A stretch of 64,000 nt of DNA from Odontocerum albicorne (GCA_949825065.1 OX463849.1:42839234-42903233), one strand, 5' to 3'. Positions 37,905-49,800 are shown, counted from the stretch's first letter. A program made the numbers and translations. Notes: generated from the letters alone by a model not told the origin.

Positions 37905-38430
37905 TTCATATAACAGAATACGGAATGAAGTGATTACGTATGAATGTGAACTTAAGGCTGATGTGTTGAGTAAGATAAAGAAGATAACGCTAAGATGATT
38001 TGGGCATGTGGAACAAATGAGTACGGAAAGACTAACAAAATAGATGTATAGTATAAATGTACGTGGGAGGCGTATGAGAGGAAGAGTAAGAAATGTATAG
38101 TTGGATCAAGTGAATGATATTCTGAAAAAAGGAAACGTAGAAAATCAGAAATATCGTATAAGTTTTTTTTAAGCTGGCGAGTTTATTGCCGTGTGGCAAT
38201 CTCTTCCAACCAACCAGAATGATGTTTTTATAGGCCTTAAGTGTTAACCAGACTGGAATCCTATTTTAAAATATCTGGGTTCCAGCGGGGATCGAACCCG
38301 CAACCTCCGGATCGGCAGACAAGTGTCTTACCACCAGGCCACGGAAGTTGTATGGATGTAGAAGAAGCTAAGGATGTGTAGCGAGAGAGGAAAGTGGCGT
38401 TCTGCTCTCTCTGCCTTTCCCGATAGGGAA
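37905..38430 (+). pseudogene. LINE C-terminal remnant (family 1) split by a SINE
   Basis: The plus strand reads 'acagaatacggaatgaagtg', a GHVEQM-like segment ('gggcatgtggaacaaatgag'), 'ggaggcgtatgagaggaaga' (RGRRMRGRVR) and 'ttggatcaagtgaatgatat'. At 38162 it is interrupted by a reverse SINE and resumes at 38349 with 'tggatgtagaagaagctaag', ending in 'ctgcctttcccgatagggaa'. Stops and frameshifts throughout. The nesting gives a relative age: LINE first, SINE later. Confidence 0.7.
38162..38351 (-). repeat. SINE family A, complete copy nested in a LINE
   Basis: Reverse complement of 33192-33385 with the same parts: T8 (poly-A of the SINE), 'gcgagtttattgccgtgtgg', 'ccagactggaatcctatttt' and the tRNA-like head with B box 'gggatcgaacccgc' (reverse) and A box 'gtcttaccaccaggcca' (reverse). 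Confidence 0.88.
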
Positions 38431-38431
38431 C

Positions 38432-40080
38432 AATACGACATTAAAAGTACGTTATAAAGGGAAAAAAATATTCATCGAACTAACGCTATTATACAGAATC
38501 ATTCCAAAATTGTTTCTAAATATTCGAATTATTCAGGATTTTTCCGAAATTGTTTCGCAAACATGCAAAACAACAGTATATTTAAATTACGTAATATAGT
38601 AAAAATAAAGTTTCATTAAACCGATGCCGTTATTCACAATCATTCAAAAATTATTTTGAAAAATTCGAATTATTCAGAATAATTAAAAAAATGTTTAAAA
38701 AAATTTGAACCCGGATGACCGTTTTGACTTATCGGATCCTAGATTTTTTATTATTTTTGGTTGACTTCGCTAACAAATGACATTTCAATCATCGTATACG
38801 GAACAATACTATATTTATAGTATGTTATATTGTACAAATAAAATCATTCATTCGAAAATTGTTACTAAAAATTCTGAAATTATTTAGTTTCAAATTTACA
38901 CTCGGTAATCAAATATTTGACATTATGTGACAATTCCACGCCGAATACGAGATTCACTAAATCGTTAAATTTTTTTGTGGAGATGAATTGAAAATTTGTC
39001 AACATCCGGTTTGTACTCGAAAAGTGACATTAATTTTCTATTCTGAAGAGTGAACGTCGAAAAAATATATTTATACGACATTTGACATAAATTTTTTTTT
39101 GTCATTTTACCCTTTCAAACGGAGGTTTTCATGACCAAAAACAGTATTGTATTACACTATTATTTTATACATTACAACCTGAATGGTTTACTGCCATGTG
39201 GTAATCACTTCCAACCGACTTCAGTTGTATTTAATTTAAAAGACAATTTTGTATTGCGCCGTTTAGAGAGCAAACTCTCATCAAGTCGAATCTTTTTTTA
39301 AAAAAAATGGGTACCAAAGGGAATCAGGGCACAAAAGTTTTCGTCAATTGATGCATGATTTATTTTACTCCTGTGAAATAAAATTTAGAATTTTAAGATA
39401 TTAATTTTTGAGATGTTATGTCGATTCTTTAAATTGTATATTTCGACATATGTATATTGAAAAGTATTTGCTATACTTTTGAACTTGGTAGAAAGTTGTT
39501 AGCCTTACTTTGGAAAACATTCAGGAAACAAATATGTTAATTAAAAACACTTTCTTTTTCGTTGGAAAACACTTTCTTTTTCAAAATGATTTTATTCAAA
39601 AGTTACGATCTCCGAGCGCAGTGGTAATAACATTTTAGAAAACGGTTGAATGGACAGCTGAAGTTCCTTACAAAGGTTTCGTGTCCCATTGCAAACGAAA
39701 CATTTCGTAATCTGATTTTTACACGCTCTGTACCTTTAGCATAATTCAGAGGAGCTGTAAGAGATTGCCAATTAGAAACCTAATATGAGAGTTATAAAAT
39801 ACTCAATTTTTTAAATTATATTTTTATAACTAATTTGCAAATGGACGCATGTCAGTGTTGTTTCACCACGTGCGGATGTTTTGCAAAAACGTGTTATGAC
39901 AAACTGCGATTTCCACGTCTACTAAAGTTGAGGACAATATTGTGTCTCGGCCACACTTATCATACCATACGAATGAATGAATTTAAGTTGACATGTCAGA
40001 GTCTCAGCTGATAAATGTGATTGCGAAACTTAGCAGCGGGAATAATAAATTGTATTGTATTACAAATTCGTAGTAAACAA
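38432..40080. other. Interval with a SINE tail fragment only
   Basis: AT-rich. 39165-39225 carries a reverse SINE family A tail ('ggtttactgccatgtggtaa'). Nothing else recognised. Confidence 0.4.
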
Positions 40081-40247
40081 TACTACTTGGCTTATTGCCG
40101 TGTTGCGAACTCTTCCAAGTAATTAGTAAAGTGTTAAATAATCATAAAGTGATAGTTTGACTGGACCCCTTTTTAACAACGGGAATCGAGCCCTCAGCCA
40201 CCAGTTTAGGCGACAGCTGTTATATGAACAAGGCCACGGATGTCGTT
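40081..40247 (-). repeat. SINE family A, degenerate copy
   Basis: The reverse tail 'ttggcttattgccgtgttgc', 'actggacccctttttaacaa', a B-box remnant 'gggaatcgagccctc' and a 'ggccacgga' head end are in the expected order. The anticodon and A-box region is altered. Confidence 0.7.
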
Positions 40248-40579
40248 TTTCGTCGTTAAATTTCTCAGATTTTCTCAAGATCTGATTTACTTCCAAGTCT
40301 TTTTAATGCACACCATCGTCAGTTCAACTATATTTAAATAATAGTAAATAATTTGGATTTAATCATTAAACTCCGAATCAAATATAAATGCGTATTGGCC
40401 TTCTAAGAAGCTTATCATGATTAATAAAAAAAAACATTTCACAGGAATATTACGAGTACATTCATATTCGCACAAAAGTTATAAATACTTAATCGTTATA
40501 AATTTTAATTCGGCATTCCTGTGAGGGAGATTAAGGAAATATATAATTCGTATTATGTTATCTACAAGTATTTAAGTAA

Positions 40580-41020
40580 TTTATAAAACCTTATGAATCG
40601 TGGTCGTGGAAAATGACTGACTGAAGTCGAATACATGCTGTAGAAAAGAGTGCGCTAAGAATAATACATGGGTGTCAATATATGACAGAGTACGGAATGA
40701 AGTGATAAGAGATACATGTGAACTTAAGGCTGATGTGTAAAGTAAGATGAATAACAACACTCTGATATGGTTTGGTCACATGAAACGAATAAACGAAAAA
40801 ATATATACCGTGCAAATGTGAGAGGTAGACTAATAAATATATAGTAGGATATCAAGTAAACTGTATTTTGAAAGAAAAAATGCAGTCAGATAAATTATAG
40901 GAGGTTTATGAGAAGGTTGAAGGATATAATATAGAAGAGGCGAACGAGGTGTACTGAGATAGGAAAGTCCTCTATCTATCCGATAGGGAGATGGCGGATG
41001 GCGTGATGGTATGTATGTAT
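40580..41020 (+). pseudogene. LINE C-terminal remnant (family 1)
   Basis: Readable order: 'cagagtacggaatgaagtga' (DRVRNEV), 'tgtgaacttaaggctgatgt' (CELKADV), 'tatggtttggtcacatgaaa' (MVWSHET in frame, WFGHMKR by homology), 'tgtgagaggtagac', 'agaagaggcgaacgaggtgt', and the terminal 'ggcgtgatggtatgtatgta'. Frames are broken several times. Confidence 0.65.
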
Positions 41021-41830
41021 ATCAAAACCTTATATTTTTGCGATGTTTAAGACAAGGAAAAAATGAAAAAGGAAACTCCTACCTATGTTTGATTCATTTA
41101 AGTTTCAGGTCCTATACAATATAATAAAATGAGAACAAAATACGCGACCAGAATTTTTAATTCAACGTGGCTTTACTCGGTGCGATTTAAAAACATTGAA
41201 AACGTGTGTATCGTTTCTTTCCGTTGACAAGATTTTTATATTTATGCCTTTCTCTCTGTAAACCCAATTCTCCGTTTCCATTCCAATCGGTTAAGTTACA
41301 CACCTTGAAAAGTAAAATTCTCTTCTTATTCACTTAGGCTGGTCTGCCTCTTCTTCCGAAAACATTCTTTTAATTTATAGTTTTTGTCGCCCCTACTCAA
41401 TTGGGTTGGCTGTCCTCCCTAGGGTCGGTCATGAGACTGGAGGGTGACTGCTATTTTACTTAAACATTTTCATACATTTTTTTATTTTTGGTTTCTTTTT
41501 CACAAATACACATTTTTTCGCAGGTTATGTCTTAATTACTGCAAAGGTGTTTTCAGTATCACTTAATTTCTTTTGAAAAAAACTTGGATAAAAAGAAATG
41601 GGACTGTAGTCCGTGCAATATTTTAGTCGCGTGCCAGGTCTTAATCTGTAAAGTACGTATATCTCGTTATATGCACAAATGGGGGAAGAGCATTTATTAT
41701 GTACGTATGAAAATATTAAAATCCACTTGTAGCCTTTTATGTCATGAATCTTAGTACAAATCTCTGCTGTAAAAGAGGACTACTGCCATTATAGAGCTAA
41801 CGTTGTATTGAAAGAAAAGTAATTACACAT
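41021..41830. other. Interval without recognised genes
   Basis: AT-rich apart from 41385-41450 ('gtcgcccctactcaattggg'), which is somewhat GC-rich and could be an unplaced repeat end. Confidence 0.35.
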
Positions 41831-41834
41831 GGTT

Positions 41835-42118
41835 ATCTTCATATCCTTAACACAACTTTTATTGAAAAGGATTTGTAGACGAATAAGTGATTTATACAAC
41901 ACTTTGAAAAAAGAGGCTGTTGATGCGGTTAATACTTGTAAAATATTGAACAGACCTCGGATTCCAGCCTTTTTTAGTGCAGGTGGCTCTGATCTAAGGG
42001 ATCAGTAATACAGAAAGCTCTTTCAACAAACGCAGGCCTGTGAAAACAATGAGACTCAAAAAGTCGAAGACGATTTTAATGTGAGTCTCTTCTAACAGTT
42101 TCATCTCGAACATACAGG
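41835..42118 (+). pseudogene. Coding-like stretch with two stops, unassigned
   Basis: One plus-strand frame reads RISDLYNTLKKEAVDAVNT, 'CKILNRPRIPAFFSAGGSD' and LRDQ, then a TAA at about 42007, then 'YRKLFQQTQACENNETQKV' and EDDFNVSLF, another stop, and 'QFHLEHTGK'. Residue composition is protein-like and unlike nearby chance frames. It could be a decayed exon, a processed pseudogene or a transposon ORF. A 'acaggtaaga' donor-like site is at about 42115. I do not recognise the family. Confidence 0.3.
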
Positions 42119-43668
42119 TAAGAATGCATAGCGGAGCAACTCAATGAATTGTCTTGTACAACATCAGGAAGACCTCTTTCAGTTCAATTTATACCGAATA
42201 AAATTATTTAATTCAAAACTGGAATTTATGGATACAATACTTATATTAGACAATACAATTAGTTTCCACTAATGCACTAATAGCTTTTATGCTGTTCTTG
42301 TGAAATTCGGAAATAATATTATATTATCTTTATAGTATTTCTTGTACCATGTGAATAATACCGTTACATGGTTACCCCAAAAAAAGAGGAAGGGCAGAGA
42401 CTTGGACACTTTTATGAGAGCTATTTGATCCACTTATTTTTTGCCACCCTCTCGCTTCGCTACTCTGCAGATAATTTCCGGGTCAGCTTTCGTTACAAAT
42501 TATTTCTAAGCTAGTTATTTAGCTTATGATTCGTTGAAAATCCTAGTTAAGCCCGTGTTTGATATATATTTTTTACAATACATAATAAAAGTAGGGGAAC
42601 GTTTAGATGTTTTGCCAGTCCTCTGTTGTCACAGTTAAATGCAGGGTTGATTGTCATGTTTTTTTTACAAAACCTCCTAGAAGTGAACTTAACATTTTTA
42701 CAAGCTTCTATTCAATTTGTTTATTGCTCGCGTACCCAGAGTTTTGTTTAGTTGATATCATGGGGATGTCATAGGCAATAAATAGATTTTGGCAATAAAT
42801 AGATTTTTTGTGCAGATATTTTATAAATTTTGGAAAAATACTGGAAATAACTGAATATTTTATGATACACAGATTTAATAATTTATATTACTATAAATCT
42901 AAGTTTTATAAAAGGGAATATATTTTTTTTAGGTATGCATGATGATTGTGACAAAGTCTTCATCGCCTTTTAGTGATACAGAACCCTCCAAGGGCGTCGT
43001 GTTGACATATCATGTAAATAAATAATTTTTAAATTTTCTCTGAAACCCTTCAAATTATCTTCCGTACATATCTCCATAGACAGATTAAACAGGAATTTAC
43101 ACCGGAAGGCCCTGTAGGAAACCTTGAATTATTAGTCCTATTAAGCTATATAACTTAGTTAATCGCTGAGATGGTGGATCTCAGGTCTGCTCGAATGTAA
43201 CGTATCAAAATATAAATACTTAGTTTCACGTGTTCTTCTAATGCAATGCACAGGGCTGCCTACAAGAACATCCAAGTTAAAACCCCCACCATGTCTTGAT
43301 TCCACAAAATATACCTGTCTAAACGAATTGTATATGTCATATCATGCAGAATGATAATAATTTACTGACTAGCCAAGTGATGAATAACTCGTTCGGAGTC
43401 TCGGTCCAATGGTAGGACGCCTTACTCCTTCATCGGACAAGTGCTGACTGTTATATTTGGTTGGATATTTTGGTTCTTTTTTAGGAGACGGAGAAGGATA
43501 GTTTTTTGATTTTTTGATGAATGCTTATGAGAAATAATAAGAACGTTAAACACTTATATAAATGTGATGATATATAAATAATATTACATACAAATATACA
43601 TAGATTTGTGGATGTGCAATGTCACGCACGATTATATATATTAAATGGGTATGAGTGAAAAATATTAT
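42119..43668. other. Interval without recognised genes
   Basis: AT-rich, with a 17-bp exact tandem duplication at 42774-42807. A weak tRNA-like A-box ('tcggtccaatggtaggac') at 43399 may be a SINE head remnant. Confidence 0.35.
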
Positions 43669-44118
43669 TAAACTTGATATTGATATTAACATCATCTATT
43701 CTGCCTGTATTTTTTGACAATTAAACTTGATATTGATATTAGCATCATATATTCTGCCTGTATTTTTTAACAATTAAACTTGATATTGATATTAGCATCA
43801 TATATTCTGCCTGTATTTTTTGACAATTAAACTTGATATTGATATTAACATCATCTATTCTGCCTGTATTTTTTGACAATTAAACTTGATATTGATATTA
43901 GCATCATATATTCTGCCTGTATTTTTTAACAATTAAACTTGATATTGATATTAGCATCATATATTCTGCCTGTATTTTTTGACAATTAAACTTGATATTG
44001 ATATTAACATCATATATTCTGCCTGTATTTTTTGACAATTAAACTTGATATTGATATTAACATCATCTATTCTGCCTGTATTTTTTGACAATTAAACTTG
44101 ATATTGATATTAACATCA
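43669..44118. repeat. 53-bp tandem repeat, nine units
   Basis: Units contain 'ttaaacttgatattgatatt', 'a(a/g)catcat(c/a)tattctgcc' and 'tgtattttttgacaa'. Variant positions (aac/agc, tct/tat, gac/aac) form a repeating higher-order pattern of about three units, so blocks rather than single units have been duplicated. Confidence 0.96.
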
Positions 44119-45148
44119 AATGAAAAATATAAAAAAAAAGTGTTATAATCATTATACAAACGGTAGTTTCTCTTCGAAAAGAGACATATGTTACATATCT
44201 ACATGCAGTTGGATTATTTTTACTAAATAAAATGTGATAAAACAGCATTAACGTAATTAAATATCATAAATTAAGTCGTTGTATTTGTGAAAATAACTTC
44301 AAACTTAATATAAATGAAAAAAAAAAAAACGGAAATACCAAAATCATAATTTTAACCCGTTTTAAATCTTGATTTTTTTGTATCATTTTTACACAAATAT
44401 TTTATGATATATTTGAAAATATAATAAGAAGTTTTTTGTAACTTTTATTGTAATTTATTTAATCACTTCTGTTTCGGGTGTAGATTATTTATTTATAGTG
44501 TCTGTATATGTCCAAAGTCTATAAAACTGATTATTCCCTGTGAAAAAAAAAAACTATTGTGCTCTCCTTTCAACCGTGATGGAGTGGAACAAATTAGATT
44601 GAATTGAATTATGTTTTATGTGTAGCCGGGATAGGATACGTAGACCGTGCATTGCCCCCGCTTGATACAATAAAGGCTTAACGACGGTGTAAATATTTAA
44701 ATATGATTTAATGTAGTTTTGTATGCTACGGGCTAACATCGTCTTTTCCATCGTTATATTTATAAATAACGTTTAAGAATAATTACAAATGTCGTGGGCG
44801 ATTAATATTTATTACAATTCGTAATATGTTTCTTAAGTATATGAAATGCTAGTTCTACACAAAAGGTCGTCAGTTCAAATCCCGTGTTAAGGCACAGTAA
44901 AGCATTTCTTTCGCGTTGATTTTTTGAGTGATATTGAACGCTGTGACTTACACATAACATATATGATATATTTGTGTTTGGTGTGTTCAACCAAATTTTG
45001 TTCGTTTCTGATTAAAAAACTGTTTTATTTTTTTTTTGTAAATCCTCTTGTTTCCTCGATTAAAACTTGAAGCAGTACCTTAAGAAATGTATTTTCACAT
45101 TTAAACACGTAGTAATGTACTTCTATTGTATAAGTTAGGAATTTCCTG
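44119..45148. other. Interval without recognised genes
   Basis: AT-rich. A B-box-like 'cagttcaaatcccgtg' at 44871 may be a SINE remnant. No gene found. Confidence 0.35.
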
Positions 45149-45486
45149 GAGAATTAGGAATTTCCTGGAGAGACCGCATCACAAATGAAGAGGTTCTCCA
45201 ACGAATCGAAGGAGGAAGGCACCTGCTCAGGATCCTGTCCGAAAGGCGTGCAAGATGGATCGGTCATATAATACGACAAGAGGGCCTCTTGCATGCCATA
45301 ATGGAGGGTATGACCGAGGGGACAAACTCTAGGGGACGCCCACGCCGAGAGTACCTGGAGGACCTGTTGGTGGACGTGCGCTGCTCAACATATACAGACT
45401 TAAAAAGAGCCGCACAGGACAGGGGGGAATGGAGGAGAAGAGTTCAAATTGTTTTGTATTGTACGAGTATATCTAATCTTCAATAA
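45149..45486 (+). pseudogene. LINE C-terminal fragment (family 5)
   Basis: The frame runs 'WRDRITNEEVLQRIEGGRH', 'SERRARWIGHIIRQEGLLHA', 'GRPRREYLEDLL', and 'YTDLKRAAQDRGEWRRRVQ' to the stop at 45484-45486. Open over its visible length, GC-rich compared with flanks, and 5'-truncated. The WIGHxxR and GRPRxxYLED phrases are typical of the LINE polyprotein end. Confidence 0.8.
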
Positions 45487-45861
45487 TAAAAGAAGAGAAA
45501 TTTGAACAATTTCACTGATTCCAGGGAAAACTTCTACGACGGCCAATGGCCACAGATTAAATTAAATTAAATTTTTGTTTTCTTTAATATCCCGCCATAA
45601 TATTTTCCCAATAACCAGGTTTTCGAACTCTTATTATCCGAAAATACGAACTACACCCCAATTTTTTTTGTGTTATTCTTTGTGTAGAATAATTTTGTTT
45701 GTTTCCCGATATTACGTTAAAATCGTAAGTAAATATCGGCTTTTGTCAACACATGAGCTTATTGGGACAATATTTTGAAATTCTCGTACTGAATCTCAAA
45801 AATATGAACGCTTTTCGGAAAAAAATAATACTGAAATTGCTTCTCGAATTATGATTTAACG

Positions 45862-46115
45862 TTATTTTTCATAAAAATATCTTATTAGAGAGAAAGGGTA
45901 TGTAGGATAGTTACTTATTTATAGAGATTTTGTATTAGTGTCACATATTTTTCATAAAAATATCTTATTAGAGAAAAAGGGTATGTAGGATAGTTACTTA
46001 TTTATAAAGATTTTGTATTAGTCTCACATATTTTTCATAAAAATATCTTATTAGAGAAAAAGGGTATGTAGGATAGTTACTTATTTATAGAGATTTTGTA
46101 TTAGTCTCACATATT
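45862..46115. repeat. ~83-bp tandem repeat, three units
   Basis: Units start with 'tttttcataaaaatatctta' near 45865, 45948 and 46030 and run through 'agggtatgtaggatagttac' and 'gattttgtattagt(g/c)tca'. Nearly identical. Confidence 0.95.
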
Positions 46116-46159
46116 TTTTTGTTTTGTATTCAATGCACTTAAAACAGAGTATACGTATA

Positions 46160-46360
46160 TTTCATTACACTTTCGTTGTATGCAGTACAGCCTGGTAGGT
46201 TAATGCCTTGTGGTAATCTCTTCCAATCAACCAGAAGAATGTTAAAAAGGTTTTGCATGAAAACTAGACTAAATCCGTTTTTTACAAAGAAATTAGTTAC
46301 CAACAGGAATTGACCTTTGAAGACAGGTTTCTTGCTAACAATGCCCCGAAGGGATAGTTT
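46160..46360 (-). repeat. SINE family A, degenerate copy
   Basis: Reverse order: 'cattacactttcgttgtatg', 'taatgccttgtggtaatctc', 'ttccaatcaaccagaa', then a decayed body and a head remnant near 46305-46350. Confidence 0.65.
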
Positions 46361-46377
46361 GGTAAATTGGTTATACG

Positions 46378-46594
46378 CGTGTATTTTGTTACACTTTTGT
46401 TGTATATAGTCCAGTCTAGTAGGTTGTCTTGTGACAATATTTTCCAATCAACCAAAAACGTGTTAAAGAGTTATCGAGTGAAAGTTAGATTAATAGTATT
46501 TTTGACAAAAAAAAAAGGATATCAACAGGAATTGAACCCGCGACCCCTGAGATGGGAGACCAGTCTCTTACTAATTAGGCTACGGAGGTCTCCA
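46378..46594 (-). repeat. SINE family A, second copy in tandem
   Basis: Starts with 'gttacacttttgttgtatat' and ends in a well-kept tRNA-like head: B box 'aggaattgaacccgcg' (reverse) and A box 'ctcttactaattaggcta' (reverse), then 'cggaggtctcc'. It follows directly on another copy in the same orientation, so the pair may be a tandem insertion. Confidence 0.8.
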
Positions 46595-47039
46595 CATGGT
46601 TTGGTACATCAGTTTATGTTCGTTTCTTTGTGCTTATTGTTGAAATTGACATTTTAATCGTTAGTGATCGAGCATTAGCCACTTACTTTTTAGATACGAA
46701 TCTACTCTAAATTAAAAACTTTTAAATTTTTTTATTAACGATAATGCTTTCATAAAGTGAAACCGGCTTGTCACTATGTGTCATTTTTGTCAAATTTACT
46801 GAGTTTAAAAGGGATCTTGACACTATTAATAAAGGTTAATACGTTCATAAGTCTCACAAATTTATTATGGAATCGTAACGTAAGAGTGGGCGATGGGTTG
46901 GTAAAACTTTATGTGTTTTTTTTCTGCTATAATCCTCGCTTCGCCGTTCTCTGAATGTAAACTAATAGATAGGGAGAAATAAATTAAATTGTATTCAGTT
47001 TATCATACTATGCCTCTGCGCTTAGATTTAAGTACGATG

Positions 47040-47330
47040 TAAAATAACTAAGAGACACTCCACTGGTTTCATTCGTATATGCCTACTATCGTGTCATGTC
47101 CCTTCCGTGTCAGACAGAGATAGTATTTATTCTATCCAGCCATTACTTTAACTTCCTTGACGTACATACGTTTCGTTTTGCAGAATATTTTTTTATTCGG
47201 GCTTCCCACTTTAACTTGTTTTAAAATCTAGTCCAATTGATTCACCGCACACCATGGTCTTCCGACTTCTATATTCTTCCACCATTAATTCTCTCGATGT
47301 GTCCAAACCATGGACCTTATGAGTATGCGA
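47040..47330 (-). pseudogene. Possible LINE remnant
   Basis: The minus strand contains 'gacacatcgagagaattaat' (a GHIERI-like phrase) and 'ggaagaccatggtgtgcggt' (GRPWCAV) in the right order. Decayed. Confidence 0.35.
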
Positions 47331-48129
47331 TATATCCGCTAGGTTCCACTGTATAGAACGAAAGTATCATATAATACGACTAGGAATTTAGCTTTGCTAT
47401 CGTCAATTTAAATGTCTACACCTTGTATTTGGCACACTGTAAAATTAATTTAAGGATCAAAAAGTATACTAGAAATAAAAACACAAAAATATCCTTTATA
47501 TTTTACATGAATTATGAGTTTTGTACAATTCTATTTCCTGATTTTTGTCTACACGAGGTTTTTTTTAATGTCCTTTTGATTCTTTAAACGCAAATAACTA
47601 ATTCTCGTGATTTTCGTTAAATTATACAACTTTGACATAAACGAAGTTTACGATCGAGATTTTAAGGAAAGGTCATAAAATACATAGACAAAATGTATGT
47701 AATATAGGCGTAATAAAAGTGAGAAAAAATATCACTGAATCGCTCCTCCGTTTCAAATGGATATTATATTTGAAGACAAATTTTCATTTTCATTTTTTCC
47801 TACTTTTATCTCTGATTTATCACTGTGGGTTTATTTTTTTACTTATACGCTTAAGTTTTCTGTTATTTTACTGTGGTTTTTCATCTTCTTATGTAATAAA
47901 AGTGACAAAATAGTATTGAAACTAGAACTCAAAAAAACTTGTTAGATAGAATAAAATAAAATAAACTCGCTGATACTATTGTACTGTAATAACTGTACGT
48001 CAGAGTCGGAGGGGCAAATAATAAGAATTGTGAGATAGTGTTTGACAAGAAACTTATTAAATTATTATAAATACATACATATATAAATACATAAAATACA
48101 TTATAAATACATAAAAGTAATCTCCCAAT

Positions 48130-48598
48130 ATCCTTGAAGCGAAGGGTCTACAACCAGTGCATTCTTCCAGTACTTACGTATGGCTGCGAGACATGGACGC
48201 TCACAGTAAAGAACACGCAAAAGCTCCAGACCGCACAAAGGGGCATGGAGAGATGCATGTTAGGATATACTAAAATAGACCGTAAACGAAACACCTGGAT
48301 TCGCAATATAACAAAGGTAGAAGACGTTATAAACGTGTGCAAAAGAATGAAGTGGCAATGGGCCGGACATGTAGCCAGAATGTCAGACTCCCGATGGACA
48401 TCCGAAATAATCCAATGGTATCCAAGAGGCATAAAGAGGCCTAGAAGAAGACCGAAGGTACGCTGGATGGACGAAATCAAGAAGCATGGCAGCATCACGT
48501 GGCATCGGCGAGCAAAGGACCGAACTGTTTGGAGTCAACTTGGGGAGACCTTCATCCAGCAGTGGATCGATCCTGGTTGACAATGATGATGATGATGA
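48130..48598 (+). mobile_element. 5'-truncated LINE (RTE-like, family 3) with 3' trinucleotide tail
   Basis: A 148-codon frame (48134-48580) begins inside the polyprotein: 'VYNQCILPVLTYGCETWTL', 'MERCMLGYTKIDRKRNTWI', 'MKWQWAGHVARMSDSRWTS', 'GIKRPRRRPKVRWMDEIKKH', 'TVWSQLGETFIQQWIDPG' and a stop, followed immediately by (ATG/GAT)n. The RT catalytic core is absent. 'acatacatatataa' occurs at 48073-48086 and 48598-48611 and may be the target duplication, though it is low-complexity. The same lineage as 12178-12699, but with this part of the frame unbroken. Confidence 0.88.
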
Positions 48599-48607
48599 CA
48601 TACATAT

Positions 48608-48935
48608 ATAACATCACGCCATTTCCCTGTCGAGGTAGGCAGAGAGGACAGAGCGCCCGATTTTTCAATCTCGACATGCATCCTTCACCTCTTTTATATC
48701 CATACCTCAAACAACTTTTATATCCATACCTCAAACAACTTTTATATCCATACCTCAAACAACTTTTATATCCATACCTCAAACAACTTTTACGATTTCT
48801 ATAACTTTGTAAGTATTGTTTTCAGAACATCATTCACTTGATTCAACCATGCTTTTCTTCTACACACCTTCCTCTCAAATGTGTACTATATGTATATCTC
48901 TTTTGTTAGTCTTTCTCATACATTCCCTGCGATTT
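48608..48935 (-). pseudogene. LINE 3' remnant (family 1) with an internal 24-bp array
   Basis: The minus strand ends in 'ctgcctacctcgacagggaa' and 'atggcgtgatg', and further up has 'ggaaggtgtgtagaagaaaa'. In between, 48688-48794 is a 24-bp tandem ('cctcaaacaacttttatatc' plus 'cata'), about four units, absent from other copies, so it expanded after insertion. Confidence 0.6.
48688..48794. repeat. 24-bp tandem repeat, four units
   Basis: Exact 24-bp units. Because the period is a multiple of three, it is open on both strands (for example repeating LLYPYLKQ), but this is a by-product and not a gene. Confidence 0.93.
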
Positions 48936-48977
48936 CTCTGACTTGTAAGAATATTAATAAAAGTTTGAAATCAATAC

Positions 48978-49185
48978 GACCTCTTTGGCCTATTTGATAA
49001 GCACGTTTATCCCGATCCCGATTTTGCGGGTTCTAATCCCTTTGGAAGGTTTTTTTTTTTCATAAAAGGTTCGAAGCTGGTTTTAACTAAAGTTCTTTTA
49101 AAATCTTTGTGGTTGGTTGGAAGGGATTCCGATATGGCAATAAACAAGCCAAATTTTATTGTGTACAATGAAAGAGTTCTACAAT
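48978..49185 (+). repeat. SINE family A, diverged complete copy
   Basis: Head 'cgacctctttggcctatttg' with B box 'cgggttctaatccc', body 'gctggttttaactaaagttc', tail 'ggttggttggaagggattcc', 'gatatggcaataaacaagcc' and 'gtgtacaatgaaag'. Confidence 0.75.
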
Positions 49186-49389
49186 AATACTCGTACAATG
49201 CAACTGGGAGAAATACTAAAACGAAGATATTTTTTGAAAAAGGTTATGGACAATGAGTATTGCTGACGGGAGCTACTCGTATATCTAATCCTATCATGCT
49301 GGAAAAGTAAAGTTTTATGTTCCTGACAGCTATTTGAGATATTGAAATATTGATCACAAAAGGCCGCAGCTATTTCCGGATGTTTAAAG

Positions 49390-49800
49390 AACACTATCTG
49401 GAAAAACAAGCATATGAACATCCAAAGCAAGGTGATGATATACAAGACCTGTGTCCACCCCATAATGACATACAGCATAGAGTCCAGAGCCAAACACTGT
49501 CAGAACCAAAAATCTCCTTCGAACCAGCGAAATAAAGGTACTCCAGGAGTATCGCTGGCAAAACCCTTCGTGATAGAGTACGAGTAAGATATTGTCGGAT
49601 GGGGACAACAGAGAAGAATGTTCTGGAACGAACACCTATCCAGAATGGCGGAACCAAGAGCCGTAAGAATGGCCAGGGAAAGTATCCCCTAAGCGAGAAG
49701 ACCTCCAGGACGACCTCCCAAAAGATGGAAACAGCTGGCAGTCGAGGTCGCAAGAGGCAAACAATGATGCAAGACCATAACAGGCCTAAAATAAGATGAT
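49390..49800 (+). pseudogene. LINE C-terminal fragment (family 6)
   Basis: Broken plus frames read 'SKVMIYKTCVHPIMTYSIE', 'RRMFWNEHLSRMAEPRAVRM', 'RRPPGRPPKRWKQLAVEVAR' and a 3' (GAT/GAA)n tail (49790-49811). Order and motifs match the polyprotein end of non-LTR elements; the minus-strand open frames over it are shadows. Confidence 0.7.

Noticed and set aside
46530..46594. Second tRNA gene candidate (minus strand)
   Set aside because: Same SINE family; the adjoining sequence matches the SINE tail.
48499..48804. 101-codon frame with LLYPYLKQ repeats as a repetitive protein
   Set aside because: The repeat is a 24-bp tandem array that is open on both strands because 24 is divisible by three, and the frame spans a LINE end.
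49179..49753. Overlapping minus-strand open frames of 83-119 codons
   Set aside because: They are antisense shadows of the LINE fragment read on the plus strand, where conserved motifs are found.
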